A stretch of DNA of 64,000 bases from GCA-2684655 sp045105235 (GCA_045105235.1 JBGCDH010000024.1:1-64000), one strand, 5' to 3'. Shown: positions 1 to 9,812, numbered from the stretch's first letter. A program made the numbers and translations. The notes: generated by a model not told the origin, from the sequence alone.

Positions 1-1914
1 TCCAGGCGTAACTTGTCCGCGTTGAAGTGACTCACGGTGCAGCTGACCGGGTCTCTGGTCATTGATGGCCGCCCGTATGCGCCCGCACGATTCCCCAACG
101 AGGGCTACGCCATGCTGGCCGCCAAAACGGTGCAGCCCGAGGTCAGCCCGCCGGCCGTGCCCGTAGGCAAGCAAGACTACGGGGTGCGCGCGGGCCATCC
201 GCCGTTTCAAGAATCCGACCGCCGCCAGGGCTGGCTCGGCTCCATCGAAGAACCGCGCGGCGCACACGCACGCATCGCCCAACGCGCCAGCGAGATGGCC
301 GGCACGTTTCAGCAGTGGCAGGACGAGCTCGCGCGAGACAACCGCCGCAACCTGCTGTCGGGTTTCCTCGACGCCAACTGGCTCCAGCGCTCCCAGCCGC
401 TGGTCTCGGCCGACGCCGCATCGCGCTCGATCCAGCTTTCCCAAGCCCTGGCCTACGGCTGGGCGTGGCGCAAGCACGACAAACCGTTCTGCATCACCGG
501 GCTCTTGTGTGAACTCGATGCGCCAGGCGAATGGCACTACGACCCCACCTCGAGGCGGCTGTTTGTCCTGCCGCCAAGTGGGCCGCTAGCCAACGACGTG
601 CGGATCGAACTACCGGTCGCCATCGGCTGCCTGCTGCTCGATGGCGCCACCCACGTGACGATCCAGGGCCTGCGCATCGAGCACGTGCGCGCGGGGACCG
701 CCGTGCACTTGGCCGGCAGCAACAACCTGCTGGCCAACTGCACGATCCAGGATTGCACGGCCTTGGCCGTGCGCATCTCGGGCCGCAACGAACGCGTCGC
801 AGGTTGCGACATCGTCGACTGCTACGGCCACCTTGCGCTCAACGGCGGCAACCGCCAACCGCAGCGCATCGAGCGGGGCGCCAACGTGGTCGACAACTGC
901 CACTGCTATCAGGACCGATTCACCGACCGCCGCGTCGCCATCGGCATCTCCGGAGTTGGCAACACGCTGCGCAACTGCCTCGTGCACAACTCGATGGGCC
1001 AAGCCGTCACCGTGCGCGGCAACGACCACCTGCTCACGCAAAACGAGTTCTGCAACATCGGCTACGAAGAAGGCGATGGCGGCGCGGTCTACGCCGGCGG
1101 CGACCTATCCGGGTACGGGGTCATCTACCGGCACAACTTCTTCCACCACCTGATGCACGTTCCCGGCAAGGTCGAGCGTTCGGGCCTGCACCTCGACGAT
1201 CTCCAGGCGGGCTCGCACTGCGTGGGCAACGTATTCTACAAGTCGGCTGCCAAGGGCATATTCATGAATGGCGGTGCCGGCCACACCATACGCGACAACG
1301 TTTTCCTGAACGGCTTTCGCGGTGCCTACAACGTAGGCCACAACGCCGCCAAGGCCTACCGCATGCAGCTCGCGATCGATGGCGATCCGTCGCATCCGCA
1401 TCGCAATACGAAGGAAAACTACGTCGGCCGCGTCGAGCGTATCGTCGGCCCCGCGGGCTGGCGCAACGAGCCATGGCGCAGTCGCTACCCGCGCTTCTTC
1501 GAGGTCATGGAGGACGATGGCCCGTTCGGGCGCATGTGGCCCATCCGCTGCGAGGTCTCCGGCAACCGGTACTTCAACAACGACAAAGGCGACCGCACGA
1601 TCTGGTCGCGTGTCGCCCCCGAGGCCCTGGCGAAATCCCGCGTCGGCCCCGACGAGCTCCTCTCGCCGGATGTCTTTGTCGACTACGACGCACTCGACCT
1701 GCGCTTCGTCGACGGTGCCAACGCCCCGCACATTCCGTTTGCGTCGATTGGGCTGCGCCTCGACGAGCACCGCGACGCCATGCCGGACAAAGCGCACCTG
1801 CGGCGCGCGCTGCGGGAGCACTTCCGCGGCATCGGCAGCATGCCGGGCACGACGCGACGGCTCGACACGGCCAACATCGTGCAGACGGGACCGGTGCGGC
1901 GGCGCGCGCACTGA
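1..1914 (+). CDS. Right-handed parallel beta-helix protein, 5' partial, candidate selenoprotein with in-frame UGA at 28-30
   Basis: The frame is open from base 1, interrupted only by UGA at 28-30, and ends at TGA 1912-1914. The nine codons before the UGA have eight G/C third positions and read RNLSAL-like sequence; the other two frames there have stops and poor GC3. Without readthrough, translation could start only at GTG 37, inside the domain, leaving no signal peptide. Downstream comes a conserved ARFPNEGY segment, then a long Asn/Gly-rich array of beta-helix rungs (roughly bases 640-1350) of the pectate-lyase/polysaccharide-lyase-like fold, including GLHLDDLQ and N-x-F turns. The likely role is an exported carbohydrate-active or glycan-binding protein; the substrate cannot be told. 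A hairpin at 44-61 fits a SECIS. Alternatives are a nonsense-mutated gene or a start at GTG 37. Family call is firm; the Sec call is moderate because the N-terminus lies outside the window. Confidence 0.75.
44..61 (+). promoter_or_regulatory. Candidate bacterial SECIS hairpin after UGA 28-30
   Basis: Bases 44-50 pair with 55-61 (UGACCGG with CUGGUCA, including one G.U pair), leaving the tetraloop GUCU. The loop G is at base 51, 21 nt after the UGA. Known bacterial SECIS elements carry a G in the first loop positions, usually in a GU, at about this distance; E. coli fdhF has a GGUCU loop. The structure was read by eye and not energy-scored. Confidence 0.55.
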
Positions 1915-1943
1915 CGCGGCCGAAGCAACGACCCGTCTGCAGA

Positions 1944-3872
1944 CTACTCGGCGAAGGCTTCGATCTCGCAGAGTCGACTAAACGACGGGAACGTCAGCCC
2001 GTGGCAACCCTGCGTCACGACGCGCACAAAGCCGATCGGCCGCGGCTCGAAGCGATGCTCGACGTAGCTCTGCTCGCCGCGCGAACCGGCCTTGGCTTGC
2101 CCAACGCGCTGCCATTTCGCGCCATCGTCCGACACCAGAACCTCGTAGACCTCGTGGCTCTTGCCCACCGCGCGCTCGTGCACGACCACGCGCCCAACCG
2201 TCGCCGGCCGGCGCAGTCGCACCGTGATGGTCAAGGGCGTTGGCTTGGTTGGATAGCCGAGAAAATGATCGAAGCGATCCGGGATGCCATTGGTGAGCCG
2301 ACCCGGACCGTAGACCGGCTGGCTGGCGCCATGCGAAACCGAGACCATCCCGAGAAAGGCCGCGTTGTCGCGTTGGCTGTCGGCGTCGCTGTACGGCATC
2401 CGCCCGAAGGAAGCGCCCGAGAGCTGCTCCAAGCGGGGCAGCTGCTGGCGCTGGCGAGCAGCAAAGTCGGAGTAGTCCGTTTCCCCTGCGCGATTCCACG
2501 CCGCTGCGGCGACCGCGGCGAGGCGCGGCACGCACAGCGGCAGCACGTTTTCTTCGCGGCCCTCCCACCACGGCATCAAAAAGCCCACGATGCCTTGAGC
2601 CTGCTTGGTTACGTGCGGCTGCGCAAACGTCGCCATGTCGTGGTTGACGTGCGCGAACCGCCGCAGATCCCACTGATAGCACCGCTTCACGGGCACGGCG
2701 GTGAACATCGTGCGCGGATAGTGATCGACGACATACAGCGGGTCCCAGGCCGCGTTGACCACTTCGTAGCCGGCGTCGAGCATCTCCTGCGCCGGGAAAT
2801 CGATGGTGCGCCAGTTGATGTGCAGCACATCGGTATCGACCTTGTCATCGCCCGAGCCGAGGCGGGGACCTTCCCAGGCCAGCGCCCGCCGCCCAGTGCT
2901 CTTGACAAAGCGGTTGAGGCGATTGACGAAGCGACGCTGTTCGTCCTGCGGAACGCCATAGGCTTCGTCGCCGCCAATGTGCACGTACGGCGTCGCGCGG
3001 AACACCTGCAGCATCTCGCCAATCAGTGTCTGCACGCCCTCTGTCGCTTTGGGCAGGGTCGCAAGCTCGGTCGGCGTCTTGCCGAAGACCTCCGGGTAGC
3101 GCTTGCGCAAGATCGTCGAATGGCCCGGCACGTCGATCTCCGGCACGATCGTGACGCCACGGGCCTGGCTATAGCTCTCCAGCGCTTCAAACTGCTGCCA
3201 CGTCCACCCCGCCCGTTCGTCCCGCAGTTTTGGGTAGGCGCGCGACGGCCAGCTAAAGAGCTGGTCGTCGGTCAGGTGCAGCTGCAGCAGCGAAACCTTG
3301 TAGAACCAGCACGCATCAACAATGCGGCGCAGGGTGGCGGGGCGATGCGGGTTGCGCCCCATATCGACCATGAAGCAGCGGAACGCGAGGTCCGGCTCGT
3401 CCGTGAGCGCGATCTGAGGCCAAGCAGCAACGCCGTCGACCACCGTGAGTAGCTGCAGCAAGCTCGCAGCGGCCCGCGCGGCGCCAAACGGGTGCACGAC
3501 CGAAACCAGCAGCCCGGCGTCATCCGGCAGCGGCTGGACGGCGTACCACTCCTTACCAACGTTGTCCGGCGGACTCTTCGCGCGCTCGATCTGGACCCTC
3601 GCTTCGCGCTCTTCGCCCTGCTTGGCACCCGCAAAGCCCGCAGCACCGAGCCCCCGCACGGCCTCGACGAACGCCGCCGCCTGCGGCGCGAACTCTTCGC
3701 CCACGCAAACCACGCGCGCGATCCTGAGCGGCTCGCTGCCGATGGCCGGCGCGACCGAGCGCTTCGGCGCCGGCACGACCTGCGCCACCGCTACGCGAGC
3801 GGCCGTCGTCACAAACAGCGCCGACCAAAGTGCGGCATGTAGGGCGGCGCAGGGCACCAACCTTCGGGTCAT
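1944..3872 (-). CDS. Secreted beta-N-acetylhexosaminidase, GH20, with discoidin-like C-terminus
   Basis: About 642 residues. It hydrolyses terminal N-acetylhexosamine from glycans or chitin-like oligomers outside the cytoplasm. The N-terminus MTRRLVPCAALHAALW followed by an Ala-rich stretch and AVAQ is a signal peptide. ATG 3881 is an equally possible start; the longer upstream frame is not protein-like. A GH20b-type domain precedes the TIM barrel, which shows VDMGRNPHRP, LHLTDDQLF and the catalytic pair HIGGDE (Asp/Glu at about residues 302-303; substrate-assisted mechanism). The last about 130 residues resemble an F5/8 type C (discoidin) carbohydrate-binding module (VYEVLVSDDGAKW). It is convergent with the beta-helix gene, 29 bp away. 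Family assignment is secure; substrate is not. Confidence 0.93.
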   Translation of the reverse strand: MTRRLVPCAALHAALWSALFVTTAARVAVAQVVPAPKRSVAPAIGSEPLRIARVVCVGEEFAPQAAAFVEAVRGLGAAGFAGAKQGEEREARVQIERAKSPPDNVGKEWYAVQPLPDDAGLLVSVVHPFGAARAAASLLQLLTVVDGVAAWPQIALTDEPDLAFRCFMVDMGRNPHRPATLRRIVDACWFYKVSLLQLHLTDDQLFSWPSRAYPKLRDERAGWTWQQFEALESYSQARGVTIVPEIDVPGHSTILRKRYPEVFGKTPTELATLPKATEGVQTLIGEMLQVFRATPYVHIGGDEAYGVPQDEQRRFVNRLNRFVKSTGRRALAWEGPRLGSGDDKVDTDVLHINWRTIDFPAQEMLDAGYEVVNAAWDPLYVVDHYPRTMFTAVPVKRCYQWDLRRFAHVNHDMATFAQPHVTKQAQGIVGFLMPWWEGREENVLPLCVPRLAAVAAAAWNRAGETDYSDFAARQRQQLPRLEQLSGASFGRMPYSDADSQRDNAAFLGMVSVSHGASQPVYGPGRLTNGIPDRFDHFLGYPTKPTPLTITVRLRRPATVGRVVVHERAVGKSHEVYEVLVSDDGAKWQRVGQAKAGSRGEQSYVEHRFEPRPIGFVRVVTQGCHGLTFPSFSRLCEIEAFAE

Positions 3873-3919
3873 GGCATGCATGCCGTGACGGTAGCGCGCC
3901 GACGAAGCGCTGAATGCGA

Positions 3920-4834
3920 CTACTTGCGCCTGCCGCCGTTCTTCTTGAACCAGGCCAGCGCTTCCTTGCTCGTGCCAAACTGCTGGCCGGAGATGGCAAA
4001 CAGCGCCTGCTTGACCTTGCCGCGCCAAACCGCCCACGAGTGCCAGCGCGCTTTCCAATAGGAAGCCGGCGGGTTGTCCGCGGCCTCGACGTTGCCGGCG
4101 AGCGGCTCGTCGAAGTTGCGCAGCAGCATCGGCACCGCTTTGGCCTCTTTGTGCTGGATGACAAGGTCCAGCAGCGCCTCGTGAGCCGGCACGCGCTCCG
4201 TGTCGTAATCCGACTCGATGACATCGGCCACGACCAACCAATCGTCGCTCTGGTAGCCGGTTCGCGACAGCGCCCGGATCAGGCCAGCCTGAACCTGAGG
4301 GTTCGACGCGACGCGGGCGTTCCGCAGGAGCTTGAGGATCGCAGCATAGGCCTGCTTTTGCGGCTGGTTGCCGAGCATCTCAACCGCCTGGCGCTTCAGC
4401 GTGACGGAGCGCTCCTTCTCCAGAAACTTCTGCAGCGGCTTGACCAGCTTGGCGCTGCGGCCGCCCGCGAGCGAATCGAGCGCGTCCTTGCGCACCTTCA
4501 TGCTCGCCTTCTTGGGCTTGATGGCCTTGGTGAAGGCCTTCACCTTGCTGCGCGCGGTCTTGTCGTCCCAGGTCTCAAGGGCGACGCTCGCTGGCGCTGC
4601 CTTGGGCGTCGCCTTCTTCGGCCCCTGCTTGTTTGGGGACTGTTTGTTTCGGAACTGCTGGCTGCGAGCCGCCTGCGCACAGGGCTCGCCGCCGGCTTCA
4701 CGGCTGGCGTTACCGCTACCGCTGCAGGCAGCAACCGAGTCCGCCGCGGCAAGCAAGCTGGGATGAGAGGCCAACGCAGCGCTTGGACAGAACGGCAGCA
4801 ACGCTGCGGCGACGAAAAGTGACTTTGCGGTCAT
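3920..4834 (-). CDS. Secreted HEAT-repeat-like protein
   Basis: About 304 residues from ATG 4834, chosen because it gives the signal peptide MTAKSLFVAAALLPFCPSAA. A Lys/Gln/Pro-rich linker follows (about residues 50-80), then alpha-helical units such as RKDALDSLAGGRSAKLVKPL that resemble HEAT repeats, and a basic C-terminus. This kind of protein usually scaffolds protein contacts; no catalytic motif is visible. It lies 47 bp upstream of the GH20 gene on the same strand and may be cotranscribed with it. The specific function is unknown. Confidence 0.75.
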   Translation of the reverse strand: MTAKSLFVAAALLPFCPSAALASHPSLLAAADSVAACSGSGNASREAGGEPCAQAARSQQFRNKQSPNKQGPKKATPKAAPASVALETWDDKTARSKVKAFTKAIKPKKASMKVRKDALDSLAGGRSAKLVKPLQKFLEKERSVTLKRQAVEMLGNQPQKQAYAAILKLLRNARVASNPQVQAGLIRALSRTGYQSDDWLVVADVIESDYDTERVPAHEALLDLVIQHKEAKAVPMLLRNFDEPLAGNVEAADNPPASYWKARWHSWAVWRGKVKQALFAISGQQFGTSKEALAWFKKNGGRRK

Positions 4835-4884
4835 GGGATCCTTGGCGAAGGAAGCCCCAAGGATAGCGCAATCTCTTCGCCAAG

Positions 4885-5883
4885 TTACTGCTTCCGATCG
4901 CCCGGCGCAGAACCCGTGCGGAGCAACGCACGAACGCTGCGCGCCGGAATCGCCACATGGATCGTGATCAACGGCACCGCCGACTCCACGTCTGCCATCG
5001 TCGCCGCACGCTCTGGGCCACCTGCGCGTGGCGGCATCCCCATCATGTCGCTCAGCGGACGAATCTCCGACACATGTCCGATGACGTTGCCGCGGGCGTT
5101 GAGGATCGCCGCACCGCTGCTGCCCGGCGCCCACGGGATATCGACGTCCATGCGCATGGCGCGCAGATACGAGAGCTCCTGCGGCTTTGGCAGACCCTTG
5201 GCGCCAAACGTATCGCGGTCGAGATAGAAGCGATTGACCATGCCAGCCGAGTAGAAGCCGCGCTGATCCATGGGCCGGCTCTTGCAGTACGACATGTCGC
5301 CTGGGCGCACCTGATCGTCAAAAGCAATCGGAGCGAGCTCGGCCGCCGCCGCCGCCGCTATCGTGACCACGGCGGCGTCCATCGCCTCGTCCACGGCCAC
5401 AATGCTCCGCACCGGATGCACGCTGCCATTGGCATCGACCGCAACCAGGCTCGCCTGACGCATTTCTACGGCCGGCTCCTCGAGCACGTGGGCGCACGTT
5501 GCAATGCCACCGTCCTTGGAGATCAAGTAGCCACACGCGAGCTCGGTATGCCAGTTGTCGCAGCGGGTGCACAGATAGCACCAACCAACCCGCACAAACG
5601 CACCGCGCGCCAGCCGGTGCACGCCGGCGGCGTCCAGCACTTGGCCACGCGCCGCAGGCAGCTGCAGCGCCCGTGCGACCGGCTTTCGCATCAGCTTGCG
5701 GCAGTCTTCGAGCGACAGCAGCTGGTCCGCTTCGGCGAGCTCCGCGACCTCCTCGGACACGCCCTGTTCTTCGCGCTCGACTCCCTCAAAGGACTGATCG
5801 TGCACCACGACGCCCGGTGCCTGCGCCTCCAGTGGCACGGCCATCCCAGCGACCCAACAGGCAACAAGGCAGCGCACTGCCAT
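4885..5883 (-). CDS. Secreted trypsin-like serine protease (S1/HtrA-type fold)
   Basis: About 332 residues. ATG 5883 gives the signal peptide MAVRCLVACWVAGMA ending LEAQ; GTG 5904 is an alternative adding seven residues. The triad is visible: His about 132 in TCAHVL, Asp about 169 in MDAAVV, Ser about 256 in PGSSGAAI. GYLISKDGGIATCAH is the usual HtrA-like lead-in to the His. There is no PDZ domain. A region of about 70 residues before the protease domain is acidic, and a WCYLCTRCDNW segment with two close cysteines may bind metal or form a disulfide. It sits 50 bp upstream of the HEAT-like gene, same strand. Likely an exported protease; substrate unknown. Confidence 0.85.
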   Translation of the reverse strand: MAVRCLVACWVAGMAVPLEAQAPGVVVHDQSFEGVEREEQGVSEEVAELAEADQLLSLEDCRKLMRKPVARALQLPAARGQVLDAAGVHRLARGAFVRVGWCYLCTRCDNWHTELACGYLISKDGGIATCAHVLEEPAVEMRQASLVAVDANGSVHPVRSIVAVDEAMDAAVVTIAAAAAAELAPIAFDDQVRPGDMSYCKSRPMDQRGFYSAGMVNRFYLDRDTFGAKGLPKPQELSYLRAMRMDVDIPWAPGSSGAAILNARGNVIGHVSEIRPLSDMMGMPPRAGGPERAATMADVESAVPLITIHVAIPARSVRALLRTGSAPGDRKQ

Positions 5884-6209
5884 CCGACTTCGATTCGCGA
5901 GCACGCCGTCAGCGTAGCGGCGGCGCCGCGAGGCGCGTCGTTTGTCGACGACGCAGACGGCTTCGGAAACACCACGGAAACGCTCACTTCTCCCACACCC
6001 TGGCGGCTCCCGCGACGAACGCTAGTGTACTGCATCCGATATCGGGGACATTCTGCGGGCGCGAAGCCGCCCGTCACGGCGTTGCGGCTCCTCGGCAGGA
6101 TGGCTTCTCGGCCGGAAGGCTCCTTGGCAGAAGGGTCCTCGCAACGAACGCCCTCGCATCCCGAATAACGTCCCGTCTACCAGATGCACGACACGAGCGT
6201 GCAGGTGCC
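5884..6209. other. Divergent intergenic region, 326 bp
   Basis: This gap separates the minus-strand protease from the plus-strand two-component operon and must hold both promoters, apart from the first 21 bp if the protease starts at GTG 5904. I see no convincing -35/-10 pair, tRNA or conserved small ORF. Short AT-richer spots such as TAGTGTACTG near 6023-6032 are the likeliest promoter positions. Confidence 0.4.
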
Positions 6210-6902
6210 ATGCCCAAGATCCTGCTTGTCGAAGACGACCGCCGCATCCGAATTGAGGTGCTCGCTGCGCTCGCCGAGTCGGGTTTGGATGCGGAGGTCG
6301 CCGTCGATATCGCATCCGCACAAGCCATGCTCGAACACCGCTTCGACCTTGCCGTGCTCGACCGCGGCTTGCCGGATGGCGACGGCCTCGAGCTGTGCGC
6401 AACCATTCAAGAGCGCCACCCGGGACTGCCGGTCCTCTTTTTGACGGCGCGCGACGACCCCGCCGAGCGCGTGCGCGGCCTCGAGACCGGCGCCGATGAC
6501 TACGTCGTCAAGCCATTCCACATGGCTGAGCTGCTGGCACGTGTGCGCAGCCTGCTGCGACGCGCCGGCCGGCAGTCGACCGAAGACGTCGTGCGCGTCG
6601 GCTCGCTTTGGGCAGACCGCGCCCAGCGAACCGCTGGCGATGAAAACGGCACGTTCCGCCTGCGCCGCCGGGAGTTCGACCTGCTGATGTTCCTGCTGCA
6701 AAACCCAGGGCGCCCGTGGTCGCGCGAACAGCTGCTGCACCGCGTTTGGGGACAACAAGCGGACCAAGGAACGCGCACGGTCGATATCCATGTCCGGCGA
6801 TTGCGGCAGCAAGTCGAAGTCGACGCAAGCCAGCCGCAGCGGCTCGTCACGGAGTTTGGCGTGGGCTACCGGCTGCGCGAGGACAACGATGGCGAAGCCT
6901 GA
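6210..6902 (+). CDS. OmpR/PhoB-family response regulator
   Basis: 230 residues from ATG 6210; the longer open frame upstream is not protein-like. The receiver domain opens with ILLVEDD, has the phospho-acceptor Asp at about residue 51 in VLDRGLPDGDG, and the conserved Lys in YVVKPF. A winged-helix DNA-binding domain follows (RRREFDLLMFLLQNPG, then RTVDIHVRRLR and GVGYRL). It acts in the cytoplasm as a transcription factor activated by the kinase encoded next, with which it overlaps by 14 bp. Target genes are not evident; the divergent protease is one candidate. Confidence 0.95.
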   Translation: MPKILLVEDDRRIRIEVLAALAESGLDAEVAVDIASAQAMLEHRFDLAVLDRGLPDGDGLELCATIQERHPGLPVLFLTARDDPAERVRGLETGADDYVVKPFHMAELLARVRSLLRRAGRQSTEDVVRVGSLWADRAQRTAGDENGTFRLRRREFDLLMFLLQNPGRPWSREQLLHRVWGQQADQGTRTVDIHVRRLRQQVEVDASQPQRLVTEFGVGYRLREDNDGEA

Positions 6903-8430
6903 CACCTTGCCTTGGTGGCGACGCCTCAGCGTGCGGGTCACGGCACTGGTCGCCCTTACCGTTTTGGCTTTTGACGCCAGCGCGCCCCTGCTCATGAAGG
7001 GCATTTGCGGGTTGTTCGGGCTGCGCGCCGACGGTGAGTTCGCGATTGCCTACGACAACCAGGATGACGACGCGATGCGCTGGTGGATCGTGTCGCCGTC
7101 CCTGCAGGAGGCCGCTCTCGCCCTGATCGAAAACGGCGTCGACAGTGCGGCCAGGGCACGCTTCGAGAGCGAGCTAGAGGCCTGGCGGCCCGAGGTTCAG
7201 TACGCCTACTTCGTTGCGGATGCCCAGCTGCTCGTTTGCTGTTCGAGCGACCACCGCCCGCTGCCACCGGGCCAACCGCTGCTGCTTTCCAAGCGCGACC
7301 AAGCCATGCGCGACATCTTCGCGATTCGTCGCGACGACGTGCTGCGCGGCTGGCTCTGCCTCGTGCCTCCCGACCCGTTTGGAGAATCGGACCCGGTCGC
7401 CGAGCTGCCGGAGGACATCATCATGCTGACCGAGGAGGAGGCCAACATCGAGTTTGAACGACTCGAGCTGGCCGGCGTTGGCGTGCAGTATCTCCTGCTG
7501 ATTGGCATCGCCCTATCGGCAGGCTTGGCGGTCTCATGGTTCGTGACACGCCGCGTCACGCGTCTTGCCGAAGCGGCCCACCGCGAGGATCTGCCGGGGC
7601 CAAAACTGCAGGAGGATGCAAACACCGACCTGCGCAAAGTCGTCGGCGGATCCGACGAAATCGCAGCCCTTGCGGTCCGCCTCACGGCAGCCCGCACCCG
7701 CGTACGCGAACTCGTCGGAGAGCTAGACACCCGCGACGCGGAACGACGCGAGTGGATTGCACAGGTTTCGCACGATCTGCGTACGCCGCTGACGGCACTT
7801 GTCGCAAGCCTCGAGCGCGCCCGCCCGATTGCGGCACAGCTGCCCGCCGATGCCGGCTCTCGGTCGCAGCAGCGCGTCTTGCTCGAAGCCATCGACGTCG
7901 CGACCTGCGATGCCGACCGCGTCTCCATGCTCGCACGCGACCTGCTTGACGCCGCACGCCTGGACATGGCCAAGGAGCACCATCCCGAGCCGCTGCTCGT
8001 TGGTGAGTTGATCCATCAGGCACGTCGCGAACTCAGTCCGCTGGCAACGAAGGCGGGGCTGACGCTGCTGGCGGACTGCCCTTCGGACCTGCCCGAGGTT
8101 GAAGGCGATGGCCACCTGCTGCTGCGCGTGCTCGAAAACCTGACGCGCAACGCCATCGAACATGCCGACTCGTCGGTTCGGATCGAGGCGCGCAGCGTCG
8201 CATCTGCCAACGGCGCCAGCCGCGTGCGCATCGCAGTGGTCGACGACGGCCCCGGACTCGCGTCGGCGAAGGCTGCCGACAAAACGCGCCGCAGTGATTC
8301 GGCAGGTCTGGGACTGCGCGTCGCACGCCAGATTCTGGCCGCGCACGACAGCACGCTCGAGCTTCGCGGCAGCGCCGGCGGCAAGGGCACGACCGGCCAG
8401 TTCGAGCTCTTGGCGCGACCTTTCAGCTAG
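6889..8430 (+). CDS. Membrane sensor histidine kinase, partner of the upstream regulator
   Basis: 513 residues. A transmembrane segment at about residues 12-35 and another at about 200-225 flank a periplasmic sensor of about 165 residues with no recognised fold. A HAMP-like linker leads to the HisKA domain with phospho-His at about residue 295 (QVSHDLRTPLTAL), then the ATPase domain with N box ENLTRNAIEHA, G1 DDGPGLA and G2 GLGLRVA. The ATG overlaps the regulator gene by 14 bp, so the two are coupled. The signal it senses cannot be read from the sequence. Confidence 0.95.
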   Translation: MAKPDTLPWWRRLSVRVTALVALTVLAFDASAPLLMKGICGLFGLRADGEFAIAYDNQDDDAMRWWIVSPSLQEAALALIENGVDSAARARFESELEAWRPEVQYAYFVADAQLLVCCSSDHRPLPPGQPLLLSKRDQAMRDIFAIRRDDVLRGWLCLVPPDPFGESDPVAELPEDIIMLTEEEANIEFERLELAGVGVQYLLLIGIALSAGLAVSWFVTRRVTRLAEAAHREDLPGPKLQEDANTDLRKVVGGSDEIAALAVRLTAARTRVRELVGELDTRDAERREWIAQVSHDLRTPLTALVASLERARPIAAQLPADAGSRSQQRVLLEAIDVATCDADRVSMLARDLLDAARLDMAKEHHPEPLLVGELIHQARRELSPLATKAGLTLLADCPSDLPEVEGDGHLLLRVLENLTRNAIEHADSSVRIEARSVASANGASRVRIAVVDDGPGLASAKAADKTRRSDSAGLGLRVARQILAAHDSTLELRGSAGGKGTTGQFELLARPFS

Positions 8431-8573
8431 ACGGTCCTCCAGCCGCGCTGGCCAACGCCAAGTATCCGCGTTGTTTCCGGAAGACACGGAGCCGGAGTCT
8501 GTCGCTAGGCACGGCGTTCTCACTCCGGCACGCTTGTGCCGACACCGACCACAGCTCTTACCCGCGCATTTCT

Positions 8574-9812
8574 ATGCAACGCCTGAATCACTCCATTCCT
8601 CTCTTGCTCTTGGCAGCTACCGCGAGCAACGCCGCAACGCGGGCCCAGGACAAACCGGCATTCCACGCGCCGATCCGACTGCAGGCAGACGGCCAGAACA
8701 TTGCAACCGAGGAGCCGGGCTACGCGTGCCCCACGCTGTTTGACGCCAACGGCGACGGCCGTCTCGATCTGGTCGTAGGCCAATTCGCCGATGGCAAGAT
8801 GCGGATCTATCCCCGCAAAGCCGATGGATCGCTCGCAGCAGGCCAATGGCTGCAAGCGGCAGGCGAAGTCGCGGTTGTGCCAGGCGTCTGGTGATGCACG
8901 TCTTCGACTCCACAGTTTGTGGATCTCAACGAAGACGGCTACACCGACATCCTCTCCGGCTCCTACTCGCGTGAGGGCGAGGACATGGCGGGGCTGTTCC
9001 AGGTTCTATGGGGAACGGAGAACGGCGGCTTTCGCGCCGCGACGCCGCTGTGCGGTACCGACGGCAAGCCCCTCATCAGCCATGCGGACGCCACCGAAAC
9101 AGAGGGCCTGGAGGAAGCTCTCATGGAGCGCATCTGCACACGCCCGTTCGCGGCGGACATCAACGGTGACGGCAAGACCGACCTGATCACCGGCAACTTC
9201 ATGGGGTCGTTCCTCGTGTTCCTCGGCGGGGGCAAAGGCCGCTTCCAGCCGCTGTCGCAGCCGATTTCCTATGCCGACGGGACATCGATCCTGGTCGCCC
9301 AGCACAGCGACCCCGTTCTCGTCGACTGGGATCAGGACGGCGACCTCGACTTGATCAGCGGTGCAGACAACGCCTCGGTAACACTGTTCGTCAACGAAGG
9401 CAGCGCGACGAAACACTCGTTTGCCGAAGGCGTGGAGCTACTGGCGGGCCAGAACTTCGAAGACGTCGCAGGCAAGATCGGCGACCGACCCGGCACGTCA
9501 GCGCGCGTCTGGGTGGCGGACTACGACGGCGATGGCAAGCTCGACCTCTTGGTTGGCGACAGCGTCAGCTACTCCAAGCCCAAGAAGGGCATCGACGCAA
9601 CCGAGTTCGCGCGCCGCGAAGCAGCGTGGCAGAAAGAGATGGCCTCCATCGACGAAGAGATGACCCCGTTTGACTACGAAAGCGAACCCACTCCTGCGCA
9701 GGAACGCCTCATGGCGGAGCTGGGCGAGAAGATGGAAGCGCTCTACAAAATGCGCAGCGAGTTTGCCGTCGACGTGTCGACCGGCAACGTCTGGCTGCTT
9801 CGCCAAAAGTAG
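8574..9812 (+). CDS. Secreted FG-GAP/VCBS repeat protein, selenoprotein with in-frame UGA at 8892-8894
   Basis: 412 residues if the UGA at codon 107 is read as Sec. Two open stretches, 8574-8891 and 8895-9812, are in the same frame and form one protein. Signal peptide MQRLNHSIPLLLLAATAS. Repeats with Ca-binding loops of the D-x-[ND]-x-D-G type occur before the UGA (DANGDGRLDLV) and after it (DLNEDGYTDIL, DINGDGKTDLI, DWDQDGDLDLI, DYDGDGKLDLL), giving a partial beta-propeller. The UGA lies in VPGVW-U-CTSSTPQF, so Sec is next to a Cys. The stretch just after the stop lacks any start codon with its own signal peptide. A strong SECIS-like hairpin lies at 8900-8936. The C-terminal about 70 residues are charged and helical. 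Function is unknown; the vicinal Sec-Cys pair suggests redox or metal chemistry. Confidence 0.82.
8900..8936 (+). promoter_or_regulatory. Bacterial SECIS hairpin after UGA 8892-8894
   Basis: Lower stem GUCUUCG (8900-8906) pairs perfectly with CGAAGAC (8930-8936). After a small internal loop, upper stem UCCACA (8909-8914) pairs perfectly with UGUGGA (8918-8923), leaving a GUU apical loop. The loop G is 21 nt after the UGA. Perfect pairing, the GU in the loop and the spacing all match known bacterial SECIS rules. Confidence 0.78.

Noticed and set aside
531..3452. 973-codon open frame on the plus strand
   Set aside because: It runs across the beta-helix gene in another frame and antisense to GH20. 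Its product is Arg/Pro/Ala-rich without domains; a GC-rich shadow.
8892..8894. Simple nonsense mutation or pseudogene at the UGA
   Set aside because: The frame and codon bias are intact for 300 codons afterwards, a SECIS-like hairpin follows, and tRNA-Sec is present. A mutation is possible for one gene but not likely for three.
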